From CAWFYI01 sp963820105 (GTDB lineage: Bacteria > Patescibacteriota > Saccharimonadia > Saccharimonadales > UBA4665): a stretch of 64,000 nucleotides of DNA. Location: the NCBI GenBank assembly GCA_963820105.1, contig CAWFYI010000001.1, positions 434,001-498,000 on the forward strand. Reading direction: 5' to 3'. The translations under genes were made by a program, and so were the position numbers. Below, piece after piece: positions 24,580 to 33,476 of the stretch; the first letter of the stretch is position 1, and every line of letters starts with the position of its first letter. Under the pieces are notes generated by a model. The model saw only the letters and a list, made by a program, of their open reading frames with translations. It made no database searches and was not told the origin of the DNA.

Positions 24580-25530
24580 TTAAGTACTGAAGTAGCTCCT
24601 TGATTCGCAGAACGCGAAGGCCGCCGCCCCGACGAGCAGAGGCAGCCAGTAGCTGATAAGACGATAGAGCAGCGCTATGGCCAGCGCAGGAGCGGGGCTG
24701 ATGCCATATGCCACGAAGCCAGCCGCCAAGCCGGCTTCGAATCCGCCCAGACCGCCGGGCGTAGGTACGGCCGAACCGGCGCTCAGACCGAAGGTAAACA
24801 CCAGCATCACGACTGCGAACGGCAGATGTACGTTTAGGGAGTGTGCGCAGAAATACAGGGCCGATACATTACATGCGGTTAAGGCTAGAGAGGTAGACAA
24901 GGCCGCCACGAGCGAGGCCGGACGCCGCCTGTAGCTCAATAGCTGCTTCCTGACGCCTACCAGCGCCTTCTGTACCCGGCGGCGGCCGAAGAACAGGCCT
25001 GCCAAGGCGGCAACGGCCAAGATGGCAAGCCCCGCCTTGACGATCAATATGGCGTCAGCCGCATGATGCCCGGCAGGAGCCAGTGCCTTCTCGGACGAAA
25101 CGATAAGGACAGCGGCCAGCAGCAAGCTGTGGCCAAGAAGGCCCAGAAGGTTATTAATGCCTACCATACTGCCGGCCTGTGCTGCGCTATATCTTTCATG
25201 GCGCAAGTACAGGTAGTTGGCGCCCAGTGCGCCAAGTCCGGCAGGCAGCAGCCGGTTAACGAAGGTCGCTGCGAGCTGGATTACCAAGGTGCGGCCATAA
25301 GATAGCGGTCTGAAAGCCAAAAAGACGTATGTACCGGCTGCTGCCGCGAAAGTAGCGAAGGTCAGCGCCGCAGCGGCAGCCGCCGGCGCGGCCCGGGCGC
25401 CGCGTATCAGCTGCCAGCTGGAGCGGAAATCCCCTAGCTGGGGCAGGAGCACGTAAATGGCGACGACCAAAGCTGCCAGCAGCAATATGTGCCGGCGGCC
25501 CGGATAGAATCTGAACGTATGCTGCGTCAT
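24580..25530 (-). CDS. UPF0104/LPG-synthase-TM-like flippase family protein
   Basis: 316 residues from the ATG at 25530; longer starts would read through the opposite gene's 5' region. About eight membrane helices. The family signature is VPTPGGLGGFEAGLAAGFV near residue 270, and an earlier FVNRLLPAGLGALGANYLYL near 95 repeats the P-x-G-L-G theme. The family includes the membrane domain of lysyl-phosphatidylglycerol synthase and is linked to lipid flipping; no aminoacyltransferase domain is attached here. Convergent with the ABC-2 permease gene, 18 nt apart. Probably handles an envelope lipid. Confidence 0.75.
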   Translation of the reverse strand: MTQHTFRFYPGRRHILLLAALVVAIYVLLPQLGDFRSSWQLIRGARAAPAAAAAALTFATFAAAAGTYVFLAFRPLSYGRTLVIQLAATFVNRLLPAGLGALGANYLYLRHERYSAAQAGSMVGINNLLGLLGHSLLLAAVLIVSSEKALAPAGHHAADAILIVKAGLAILAVAALAGLFFGRRRVQKALVGVRKQLLSYRRRPASLVAALSTSLALTACNVSALYFCAHSLNVHLPFAVVMLVFTFGLSAGSAVPTPGGLGGFEAGLAAGFVAYGISPAPALAIALLYRLISYWLPLLVGAAAFAFCESRSYFST

Positions 25531-25648
25531 CTTATCTACACATAATTGTAATCCTATAGGCTCCATCTTGAAAATCTTACGCGTATCCGGAGCGCCATTG
25601 TGGTTTAATATAACCTGGGGCAGCTTGTGTATGATACGGACCAAAACC

Positions 25649-26587
25649 ATGAACCGCACCAAGATTTCCACTCAGCTTACTTCTAGGGCTTTACGGCATT
25701 ACGCGTGGCTGGCCCTATTTTATTCTGCGCTGATTTTCCTTTTGCCCGCTAACGATGCGACCCGGCAGACCTATCATTTATCAGCCTTCGAGTACCATAT
25801 AGTGTCTTTCATAGTGGCGCTCCCGACCTTGGCGGTCTGGTTGGCGGCTTTCATAGGCTACGCGCAGCTACGAAATTATGCCGTATCCATCCGCAAAACG
25901 CCGGAGGGCATTTATTTCGATCAGTTAGCCGAAGGGGTCACATGGCTGGCCTGGAGCCTGCCGGTAAGCGTGATCGTACCGTACACATTGAACGCCATAG
26001 CTAACAGCCACCCCGGCTTCCACGCCGGCGCGATCATCATCAGCGACTATATAAGCCTGCTGTTGCCGCTGGTGGCCTTTAGCGTCATAGCTGCCGCATC
26101 CCGCGGTCTGCTCAGCACCGTAAAGGTGAGATTAAGCCTGGTGAACACGCGGGTTCTCATATTAAGCTTCCTGCTTCTTGGCGTTTTGTATTGTTTCTTT
26201 ACTTTCCGCCACTTCGATCTTACAAGCCTGGGCTCCAGCCACAACTCGTACTTCTTACCTATATGGCTGATAGTGCTGACAGTCACGGTGCCTTACCTTT
26301 ACGCCTGGTTCATGGGCATACTGGCATCGTTCGAAATCACTCTGTTCAGACGCCACGTGCGGGGAGTGTTATATAAGCAGCCTCTCGGCCTTGTAGTCGG
26401 CGGGCTTCTGACCGTCATACTGAGTTCAGTGGCCCTGCAATACATAGCCAGCGTTGACCCGGGCACCGGGCATCTTCTGCTAAATTTCAGGCTGATTCTG
26501 GTACTCTTGTTCCGTATGATAGGCGGTGGCGGGTTCGTGCTGATTGCCCTTGGCGCCAACCGGTTGCGCAAAATAGAGGAAGTGTGA
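25649..26587 (+). CDS. polytopic membrane protein upstream of a sensor kinase
   Basis: 312 residues from the ATG at 25649 (an ATG at 25631 and one at 25568 are possible; TATGAT at 25630-25635 favours the later one). About nine helices, for example YAWLALFYSALIFLLP, FIVALPTLAVWLAAFIGYA, LLPLVAFSVIAAASRGLL, LIVLTVTVPYLYAWFMGIL and LLTVILSSVALQYIA. It lacks recognised catalytic or transport motifs. The next two genes, a small protein and a PAS histidine kinase, follow within 10 nt each, so it may be the membrane input or partner of that kinase, which itself has no membrane segment. Confidence 0.6.
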   Translation: MNRTKISTQLTSRALRHYAWLALFYSALIFLLPANDATRQTYHLSAFEYHIVSFIVALPTLAVWLAAFIGYAQLRNYAVSIRKTPEGIYFDQLAEGVTWLAWSLPVSVIVPYTLNAIANSHPGFHAGAIIISDYISLLLPLVAFSVIAAASRGLLSTVKVRLSLVNTRVLILSFLLLGVLYCFFTFRHFDLTSLGSSHNSYFLPIWLIVLTVTVPYLYAWFMGILASFEITLFRRHVRGVLYKQPLGLVVGGLLTVILSSVALQYIASVDPGTGHLLLNFRLILVLLFRMIGGGGFVLIALGANRLRKIEEV

Positions 26588-26594
26588 CCTTCGT

Positions 26595-26864
26595 ATGAGT
26601 CCGGAGAAGACTTCGCTTTACGACAAGGTCGTCCGCGTAACACACGTCTATCTGGGGCCAGCCGCCGAACGCTTTATCGCTCGCCAGGTCGAGAACCATT
26701 TGCACAAACCTCCGGAGCAGCTTTCCCAGACCGATCTGGCCGGTCTGATCGATTGGATACGCGTGGCGGTGTCACTGCTTACGGAAGATAACGAAATAGT
26801 CGAAGAATACGCCGCCGAGCTTCAGAAACTTGCAGGTGTCGATAAAGAGCGGAAAGGCGCTTAG
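26595..26864 (+). CDS. small helical protein between membrane protein and kinase
   Basis: 89 residues, all-helical by composition (YLGPAAERFIARQVENHLHK, then LSQTDLAGLIDWIRVAVSLL, then EIVEEYAAELQKLAGV). It has no membrane segment. Seven bases separate it from the membrane protein gene and nine from the kinase start. It is not recognised. It may link the membrane protein to the soluble PAS kinase, a guess that rests on operon position alone. Confidence 0.6.
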   Translation: MSPEKTSLYDKVVRVTHVYLGPAAERFIARQVENHLHKPPEQLSQTDLAGLIDWIRVAVSLLTEDNEIVEEYAAELQKLAGVDKERKGA

Positions 26865-26873
26865 GAGACAGTG

Positions 26874-28055
26874 ATGGATAAGTCAGAAGAACCTCTGCCC
26901 GCGTCAAAACGCACGCCTTATGAGCAGCAGGCCGAAGCCGAAGCGCTGTTCACCAGCATCGGCGACGGCGCCATATCGACCGACGAGTTCGGTAGGATAA
27001 CCAGGGTTAACCCTATGGCCCAGCACTTGCTAGGCTATAAAGAGGAAGAGCTGATCGGCGCCTGGTTCCCCAAGAAAATCGTAGCGGTAGACTTCGACGA
27101 CGCGCCAGTCAACCTGATAGACCGCCCTATAACCAAAGCGTTCCTGACCGGACGTCCGGTGTCGGACAAGTTGTATTACCGGTGCAAGGGCGGCAGTAAA
27201 CTGCCTGTGGCTATCACCGTTTCGCCCATCTTGCTGAACGGAAAACCCCTCGGCGCCATAGAAGTTTTCCGCGACATCACCCTGGAACACGAAGTAGACC
27301 GCATGAAGAGCGAGTTCATATCCTTGGCTTCACATCAGTTGCGTACGCCGCTCTCGGCCATCAAAACGTACACGCATATGCTGTCCGACGGCTACATGGG
27401 CGAACTGAATACCGCCCAGAAAAACTCGTTGGACACGATCATCGGGGCGTCGGACCGCATGAACGAACTTATAAGCACCCTGTTGAACATTACGCGCATG
27501 GAAAGCGGTACCGTAGCCGTGAACATGAAATCCGTGCGTGCGGAAAGCCTTGCCAAAGAAGTCGTCAAGGAGCTGTCGCTGGCGGCCGGCAGCAAAGCCA
27601 TCAAGCTGAGCTCGAGCGTCAGCCCCAAAACCGGCATAAAGATCACAACCGACGCGCTGATACTGAAGGAAGTCATGACTAATCTGATCTCGAACGCCAT
27701 CAAATATACGCCAGAGAAAGGCAGTGTGAGCATAAAACTGCGCAAACGCTCGGGTAACATAATAATAGAAGTCACAGACAGCGGTTGGGGCATACCGAAA
27801 TTCGCCCAGGACCAGATATTCAGCAAGTTCTTCCGCGCGCATAACATAGTGAAGCGCGAAACTACCGGTACCGGGCTGGGCCTCTACTTGGTCAAAGGAT
27901 TGATAGACGCGCTCGGCGGCCGCATCTGGTTCAACAGCGAAGAAGGCAAGGGCACGAGCTTCTTCATAAGCCTGCCGCTTAAGGCCTCTGCGAAGACTTC
28001 CTATGACCCGGCCTCGAAGCGAAAACAAAAACTAAAGAAAACCGGTAAGAAATAA
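26874..28055 (+). CDS. soluble PAS-domain histidine kinase
   Basis: 393 residues from the ATG at 26874 (Shine-Dalgarno AGGAGA, 7 nt away); a GTG directly before is rejected. A PAS domain covers residues 20-140 (DGAISTDEFGRITRVNPMAQ, ITVSPILLNGKPLGAIEVFRD). The H box FISLASHQLRTPLSAIKTY near 150 holds the phospho-acceptor His. The ATPase has N box LISNAIKYTPE, G1 VTDSGWGIP and G2 TGTGLGLYLVKGL. There is no transmembrane helix, so it senses an internal signal or acts through the two upstream proteins. The likely partner is the single-domain regulator just downstream. Confidence 0.9.
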   Translation: MDKSEEPLPASKRTPYEQQAEAEALFTSIGDGAISTDEFGRITRVNPMAQHLLGYKEEELIGAWFPKKIVAVDFDDAPVNLIDRPITKAFLTGRPVSDKLYYRCKGGSKLPVAITVSPILLNGKPLGAIEVFRDITLEHEVDRMKSEFISLASHQLRTPLSAIKTYTHMLSDGYMGELNTAQKNSLDTIIGASDRMNELISTLLNITRMESGTVAVNMKSVRAESLAKEVVKELSLAAGSKAIKLSSSVSPKTGIKITTDALILKEVMTNLISNAIKYTPEKGSVSIKLRKRSGNIIIEVTDSGWGIPKFAQDQIFSKFFRAHNIVKRETTGTGLGLYLVKGLIDALGGRIWFNSEEGKGTSFFISLPLKASAKTSYDPASKRKQKLKKTGKK

Positions 28056-28137
28056 TACCCCTATGTGTTAGAAATCAGGCACGACTCAAAAACCAGGCTA
28101 TGTTATAAATAGATAGTAACCTTAAGGAGAAGTTCCA

Positions 28138-28542
28138 TTGGCACGTATATTGATTGTCGAGGATGACCGCGACCTCAACAAAGCATACTCTATAATTCTT
28201 AAGCACGAAGGCCACGAAGTCGTAGAAGCGTTTGACGGCAAAGAGGCGCTCAAGAAGTTGAAAACTTTCGAACCCGATCTCATTCTGCTTGATTTGCTGA
28301 TGCCGATCATGGGCGGCCTGGAGTTCCTGCAGCAGTCAGAATTACCGAAGAAGCACAAAGACGTCAAGGTGCTCATATTCACCAACATGGAAAACTCACC
28401 TGAAGTAGCCGCCGCCTACAAACTCGGCGCGCACCGTTGTATTATCAAATCCTGGACAGCTCCTCATAATCTGGCGCGAGTCGTCAATGATACCCTGCAT
28501 TCCAAAGACGGCGCCACGAGCGACGTTAAAGCGACAGCGTAA
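28138..28542 (+). CDS. single-domain response regulator
   Basis: 134 residues, one receiver domain with no output domain. The acidic pocket is VEDDRD near residue 7, the phospho-Asp is in LILLDLLMPIMGG near 53, the Thr/Ser position is IFTNME near 82, and the conserved Lys is in CIIKSW near 104. The start is a TTG at 28138 with a strong AAGGAGA Shine-Dalgarno site; no ATG or GTG fits. It lies 82 nt after the kinase, probably with its own promoter in that gap. The end overlaps the convergent Crp/Fnr gene by 17 nt. Confidence 0.88.
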   Translation: MARILIVEDDRDLNKAYSIILKHEGHEVVEAFDGKEALKKLKTFEPDLILLDLLMPIMGGLEFLQQSELPKKHKDVKVLIFTNMENSPEVAAAYKLGAHRCIIKSWTAPHNLARVVNDTLHSKDGATSDVKATA

Positions 28543-29221
28543 CTTCTATATCCGAGATGAACTGATCGTTCAAGGCGCGGGTCAAGCGCTTTAAGTCAAG
28601 GCAGTAGGGCTTGCCCTTGCCATAGTCTATGATGCCTTGTTTCTTCAACTTGTTAAGTTCAGTGGCAGCCGTTTCGCGCGTAAGGCCAGTCAGGTTGGCA
28701 AAATCCTGGTGCTTCAGGTCCAGGGTAATCTCTACCTTGTTCCCCGGCACGGGCTTGCCGTTGCTCAGAGCCAGATAGTGCAGGGTGTATACGAGCTTGT
28801 CGCTGGCACGCGAGTGCTGGAGGGCGTTCAGGCGCATGGACGCCCCCAGTTGGTTTACTAAGGCCCGTTCCATTTCCTGATACAGCAGTTCGGGACGCTT
28901 CTTTATGAAGTCGACGAATTCGCCCCGTTCCACCACGTACACCTCTACGGTAGGCGTGAACGCCTCGTAGTAATAGATGGAGTTAGGCATCTTGCCGAAT
29001 ACCCAGGGCGCTGGAAATACGTTGTCCGCCGAGTAGAATGCCACGGGCTTCTCGTCGCCTTCGACACTTAGGTTGTATGCTTTGACAGTGCCGCTCTTTA
29101 TAACATAGGCGCTGCGCGGCGCTTCGCCCTGGAAGACGATAATCTCGCCTTTCTTGAACGTGCGCGTGGCGTGGCGGTCCAAAAAAGCATGCAGATAGTT
29201 GACGGCTACTTGATTCCCCAT
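28526..29221 (-). CDS. Crp/Fnr-family transcriptional regulator
   Basis: 231 residues. The cNMP-type beta-roll is at residues 15-120 (FKKGEIIVFQGEAPRSAYVI). The long dimer helix follows near 125-150. The HTH_Crp domain has DFANLTGLTRETAATELNKL near 190. The R-E-T of the recognition helix matches the Arg and Glu that contact TGTGA in E. coli CRP, although the later contact Arg is Thr here. Only one Cys is present, so it is not an Fe-S FNR sensor. TAATCT ends 6 nt before the ATG. A CRP-like box lies at 59136-59151. Confidence 0.85.
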   Translation of the reverse strand: MGNQVAVNYLHAFLDRHATRTFKKGEIIVFQGEAPRSAYVIKSGTVKAYNLSVEGDEKPVAFYSADNVFPAPWVFGKMPNSIYYYEAFTPTVEVYVVERGEFVDFIKKRPELLYQEMERALVNQLGASMRLNALQHSRASDKLVYTLHYLALSNGKPVPGNKVEITLDLKHQDFANLTGLTRETAATELNKLKKQGIIDYGKGKPYCLDLKRLTRALNDQFISDIEVTLSL

Positions 29222-29259
29222 ATTATTAGATTATCATGGGTCCGGTCCGTCCAGGAAAA

Positions 29260-30804
29260 CTAGTTGCTGGACGAAGACCTGTCATCGCCAAGCACTACTA
29301 TGAAATCGGCATCGTATATACCAGCGTATGGATTGGTAGTAGTCACATGATTACCGAACGTTTTGACCAGCAAAGATCTTGTGGCGTGCTTCTTGCCGCC
29401 CGATACGTCTATGATGCTCGTAGTCGGATGCGGCCCTGAAGCGTCGCCGACCTGGGTCACTATGACACTTCCGGAAGCCAGCTTCTTCTTGGCTTGGGTC
29501 GCCAATCCATCCTTGTTGGTGCCGTTAAGCACCACCACTTTGGCAGCTTCTTGGACGACGGGATTAGAGGAGATTTGCCGGTTAATGAAGGATTGGATTT
29601 CATAGAAGTTATCTATGCCGGCGGCGGGAATGAGCGCCGATTGCCCCCCCGGCGCGCTGTAGCTCATGAGCAGGTTCTTGCCGTTGGCATCGTTCAGGCT
29701 GAGAGACTTGATATTCCTGCTGCTGATCTTCTTGGTCAGATCGTACAAGCGATGGACTTCGGGAAGCTTGAAGTCAGTCTTCACGTTATTGCCGATGGCA
29801 TCCGAAAGCTTGGTTAGCTTGTCGGGGTTGGCGATTACGCCCGGGGATACGGCCTTGCTCTTCAGGGCTACCAGCATATCGCGCTGGTGCTGAGTGCGGT
29901 CGAAGTCGCTGGCGGCGAAGCCGTAGGAGTTGTATGAATCCCCACGCGCCCTAGCCAGGTCCAAGGCCTCCCGGCCGTTCAGGTGATGACGACCGTTGCT
30001 CAAGCGCACCAGGGGGCCATTCGTCGAGTAGTCAATGTTTGGATCATACAATCCCCTGGGATCGTTGCTTTTTATAGTGATATCGACCCCGCCGACAGCA
30101 TTCACGGCCTGTTCTAAAGCCTTGTAGTCAATAAGCGCGTAGTAATTGATTTTTATATCCATATCCTGCGATATGACCTGTTCCAGCTGGCCCATTCCGT
30201 CCTTGGGATATCCACTCTCGTTAAAGCCGTTTTCCTTGCCCGTCACGTAGGCCTCGTTAATCTTCTGATGCCCACTATCATCAATCTTGACCCAGAGGTC
30301 GCGCGGTACGCTGAGCAGGAAGGCCTTGTTGTGCCTGGTATCAATGCTGACTATCATGATTGAATCCGTCAGGTTCGCTCCGCTGTGCCCGGGATCGTCG
30401 GCCGAGTTTCCGGCCAGCAGGATGTTGACCCTGCCGACATCTTCGCCCTTCAGCTTGGTCGTGCTTAGTACGCTGAAGATACTGCCGCCGAACAGCTTGT
30501 GGGCGTTATAGATGAACTTCCCGGCGACGAAGCCGCCAATCAGCAGCATGACGATGGCCAGCGTGATTACCGCCCGCTTAAGCGTGACGCGGTCGGACAG
30601 GCGCTGCCACCAGTGGGATTTCAGAACCACTGTCTGGTCACGCCGTTTGTGGCGGTCACGCGGATCGTACTGGTAATTGCGCAGTGTCATGCCGATACTA
30701 GGAAATTGTCCTGCCTGCTGTTTGACCGTCACCATATCCTGACCTGGACGGCCCGGTAGGGGAGAATGCGGCGCTACTCTGGTACGATACGGTGTTTGTG
30801 GCAT
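29260..30804 (-). CDS. LytR-CpsA-Psr (LCP) family protein with LytR_C domain
   Basis: 514 residues. A basic cytoplasmic head, then one membrane anchor AVITLAIVMLLIGGFVAGKF near 80-105. The LCP domain shows NILLAGNSADDPGHSGANLT, TDSIMIVSIDTRHNKAFLLSVPRDLWV near 150-180, and the later LARARGDSYNSYG region. A C-terminal LytR_C domain starts with VVVLNGTNKDGLATQAKKKL near 415. LCP enzymes transfer polyprenyl-linked glycopolymers onto peptidoglycan outside the membrane. This fits a Gram-positive-type envelope and the many glycosyltransferases around it. Confidence 0.9.
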   Translation of the reverse strand: MPQTPYRTRVAPHSPLPGRPGQDMVTVKQQAGQFPSIGMTLRNYQYDPRDRHKRRDQTVVLKSHWWQRLSDRVTLKRAVITLAIVMLLIGGFVAGKFIYNAHKLFGGSIFSVLSTTKLKGEDVGRVNILLAGNSADDPGHSGANLTDSIMIVSIDTRHNKAFLLSVPRDLWVKIDDSGHQKINEAYVTGKENGFNESGYPKDGMGQLEQVISQDMDIKINYYALIDYKALEQAVNAVGGVDITIKSNDPRGLYDPNIDYSTNGPLVRLSNGRHHLNGREALDLARARGDSYNSYGFAASDFDRTQHQRDMLVALKSKAVSPGVIANPDKLTKLSDAIGNNVKTDFKLPEVHRLYDLTKKISSRNIKSLSLNDANGKNLLMSYSAPGGQSALIPAAGIDNFYEIQSFINRQISSNPVVQEAAKVVVLNGTNKDGLATQAKKKLASGSVIVTQVGDASGPHPTTSIIDVSGGKKHATRSLLVKTFGNHVTTTNPYAGIYDADFIVVLGDDRSSSSN

Positions 30805-30836
30805 TACAATAGTGATTCATTATAACTGCTTCCCAG

Positions 30837-30898
30837 CCTTCAGGCGAATATTTTTAAGTGCCTTATCTTAACCGCGGCAGCTGATATCCGCCTGAAAG
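30837..30898. repeat. inverted repeat between divergent genes
   Basis: CTTCAGGCGAATAT and ATATCCGCCTGAAAG form arms matching at all but one or two positions around a 33-nt loop. Because it lies upstream of both genes it is not a terminator for either; an operator or RNA structure is possible. Confidence 0.5.
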
Positions 30899-30961
30899 CC
30901 GGCGGTATTGACTTTGCCTCTGTAGCGACCTCTAGGGTATACTGTAGCCAAGCCTTAGATT

Positions 30962-31903
30962 ATGAAATTAGTCGTACAAATCCCGTGCCTGAATGAGGAA
31001 GCCACCTTGCCGCTGGTACTTAAGAGCGTCCCCAAGAAGATACCGGGTATTGACGAGATAGTCATCCTGGTAATAGATGACGGTTCCACCGACGCCACCG
31101 TCAAAGTCGCGCGCGAACACGGCGTGAAACACTTCGTCCACCATGCCCGCAACCAGGGGCTGGGCCGATCTTTCCACGACGGCGTATTGAAGGCGCTGGA
31201 GCTTGGCGCCGACATTGTCGTCAATACCGACGGCGACAACCAGTATCCACAGGAGCGAATCAGCGATCTAGTCAAACCCATACTAGGCAACGAAGCCGAC
31301 ATAGTGATTGGCGACCGTCAAACGCATAAGATCGAGCATTTCTCGCTTATCAAGAAACTCTTGCAGCGCTTGGGCAGCGCCGTGGTCAACAAGGCCGCGG
31401 GTACCAGGCTGCCGGACGCTGTCAGCGGTTTCAGGGCCTACAGCCGTGAATCGCTACTGCGACTGAACACCATCACGCGCTTCAGCTACTGTACGGAGAC
31501 TATAATCCAGGCCGGAAACAAGGGTCTGCACATAGAATCTGTAGAGATCGATACCAACCCTAAATTGCGCGAATCACGTCTGTTCAAGTCCACTTGGGAG
31601 CACGTGGTTAAATCCGCCATCACCATAATCCGGGCCTACATCATGTATAAGCCCTACATGGTCTTTGGCACAATGGGTTGGTCGCTGTTCCTGATTGGCC
31701 TGGTTCCATTCGCGCGGTTCATTTATTTCAGCCTGCAGGACGGCACCACTACCGGGCATATCCAATCGCTGCTTGTGGGTTCGTTATTGATGATAGCGGC
31801 CTTCCTGTGCCTGGTGATGAACGTCATCGCCGACCTTATACGCATCAACCGTATGCTCATCGAAGACAACCTAGAACAGACCAAACGTCAAAGATTCGGT
31901 TAG
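30962..31903 (+). CDS. GT2 glycosyltransferase, polyprenyl-phosphate type
   Basis: 313 residues. GT-A catalytic domain at residues 1-230 with VVQIPCLNEEATLPLVL, LVIDDGSTDATVKVA and the metal-binding VVNTDGDNQYP near 92. This is followed by SGFRAYSRESL near 155 and two C-terminal membrane helices (FGTMGWSLFLIGLVPFARFI, LLVGSLLMIAAFLCLVMNVI). That build matches DPM1/GtrB-like enzymes that move a sugar from UDP/GDP onto a polyprenyl phosphate. The neighbouring membrane GT-C-like gene could use the product. A TTGCCT-N18-TATACT promoter precedes it. Confidence 0.85.
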   Translation: MKLVVQIPCLNEEATLPLVLKSVPKKIPGIDEIVILVIDDGSTDATVKVAREHGVKHFVHHARNQGLGRSFHDGVLKALELGADIVVNTDGDNQYPQERISDLVKPILGNEADIVIGDRQTHKIEHFSLIKKLLQRLGSAVVNKAAGTRLPDAVSGFRAYSRESLLRLNTITRFSYCTETIIQAGNKGLHIESVEIDTNPKLRESRLFKSTWEHVVKSAITIIRAYIMYKPYMVFGTMGWSLFLIGLVPFARFIYFSLQDGTTTGHIQSLLVGSLLMIAAFLCLVMNVIADLIRINRMLIEDNLEQTKRQRFG

Positions 31904-31905
31904 AG

Positions 31906-33438
31906 CTAGGTTCCGTGGTGGCCCATGAAGTCTTTGGGGTCGTTGTAGCCGGGTGTGACAGGGCCTAGGACGTGCTGAACGGCGTGGTTAGCATCGTAGA
32001 CGGCCTGGTTATGCCAGTACCAGGTGTCGCTGCTACGCAGTATGTAGGTCAGGGCTCCTCCGCCCCAGAGCATGCAGATCGCGGCGGCGGCCGCCAGAGC
32101 CAGCTTGAAGCCGGGGCGTCGGCGCAATATCTCGTTAACCCCCAGAGCGCACCAGATCAATAGCAGAGGGAAGAGCGGTAACAGATAGCGTCCGTTGATT
32201 GCCACAGGCCGCCCGGTACGCAGGAACGCCTGGTAGTTATCAAGCCACAGCATCGCGGCGTAAAGACCCGTTACGGCCAGGAACAAAAGGAGCACGGAAC
32301 GGTCATATTTCTTGAGCACTGTATGGAAGCGAACCACGGCCGCCAAAGCTGACAGCGAGATGAAGACAATCGCGCCTATGGCCGGGACCGGCAAGGGACC
32401 GCGGGTCTGGTATCCGGTAGTTGGGCCGTCGACCGCAAAGAACGTCCTGAGCCACATGCCGTAGAACCAGTCCGCATTGAACGTTAGCGGATTGGTCGTA
32501 GAGTCAGCCGGCTTGGACTGTTCATAATTATAGTCGCGCCTCCAGGGACCGTAAGCAAGGCACTGTTTCGCGGTCAGGACGTCGCCGCAGGCCGGCACCG
32601 GTTTGTGATAGCGCGCCAGATTGACGGCGTAGCGCTGGCTAAACAGACCGAGCGACACTATAAGCAGGCCCGCCAGCAGCCAACGCGTGAGCGCCGGCAT
32701 GCTCGTGAAGGCGCGCCCCAGTCCAGGCCACAACCTCTTGCCCGGATACGCTCGCCAGATCAACGCCGCTATGCAGACGACCAACACCAGGAATATGGGC
32801 AGGAAGACGTACTTTACCAGACTGGTGAGCAGTCCCGCTATCAACAGCAAAAGCAGCAGCCTGCCGTCCACGCGCTTATGGACTCTGAGTTCGCGGCTGA
32901 AATTTATCGTCATCAGCAGCATCAGCGCGGTCAGGGGCAGAAACAGGTTGTCATAATTGACCTGCGCCGCCAGCAGGGGCGATATCGGTATGAGCGCGAA
33001 CAGAGCCAGGCACAGATGCGACAGCGTGCGGGACGCCCCGGTTTTCAGCAGCAGCCGCCTGTATAGCACCAGCCCGGCAGCGAACAGGCCGATATCGATG
33101 AACCGCAGGACTAGTACCTGGACGGTCTGGCTGGCAGTAAAGACCGCCACCAAGCGGTAAGGGAAGCTCATAAGCCACTGGTAAAGGTAGGAGGGATCGC
33201 GTGAAACAGCGCCGAGAGCGTCAGATCCGGCCGGATGCCCACTCCAGAACGGGCTGACGTGGTGGGCGTACAAACGTATAATGCCCAGATGAAAGTTCTC
33301 GTCGAAAGCCATAGGATAGAGGCCGCTGAGGGCAATCCACGCCGCCTGCAGCACGAATAGCACTATCACGCCCCGGAAGAATCTCTCGCTGCCTATGATG
33401 GCCGTTACGCGCCGTAGGTGTGTATTTTGTGCGCTCAT
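31906..33438 (-). CDS. GT-C-like membrane glycosyltransferase (PMT/ArnT-like)
   Basis: 510 residues from the ATG at 33438. About eleven hydrophobic segments. The first extracytoplasmic loop carries the acidic pair PMAFDENFHLGIIRLYAHH near residue 45, as in GT39/GT83 enzymes that use polyprenyl-phosphate sugars. A large soluble loop with PACGDVLTAKQCLAYG (two Cys, perhaps a disulfide) is near 290. Convergent and 2 nt from the GT2 gene that could make its donor. It is likely to glycosylate a protein, lipid or wall polymer outside the membrane; the acceptor is unknown. Confidence 0.7.
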   Translation of the reverse strand: MSAQNTHLRRVTAIIGSERFFRGVIVLFVLQAAWIALSGLYPMAFDENFHLGIIRLYAHHVSPFWSGHPAGSDALGAVSRDPSYLYQWLMSFPYRLVAVFTASQTVQVLVLRFIDIGLFAAGLVLYRRLLLKTGASRTLSHLCLALFALIPISPLLAAQVNYDNLFLPLTALMLLMTINFSRELRVHKRVDGRLLLLLLIAGLLTSLVKYVFLPIFLVLVVCIAALIWRAYPGKRLWPGLGRAFTSMPALTRWLLAGLLIVSLGLFSQRYAVNLARYHKPVPACGDVLTAKQCLAYGPWRRDYNYEQSKPADSTTNPLTFNADWFYGMWLRTFFAVDGPTTGYQTRGPLPVPAIGAIVFISLSALAAVVRFHTVLKKYDRSVLLLFLAVTGLYAAMLWLDNYQAFLRTGRPVAINGRYLLPLFPLLLIWCALGVNEILRRRPGFKLALAAAAAICMLWGGGALTYILRSSDTWYWHNQAVYDANHAVQHVLGPVTPGYNDPKDFMGHHGT

Positions 33439-33476
33439 ATGCTTCAACGCACATTATAGGCTAATATATAAAGCAT

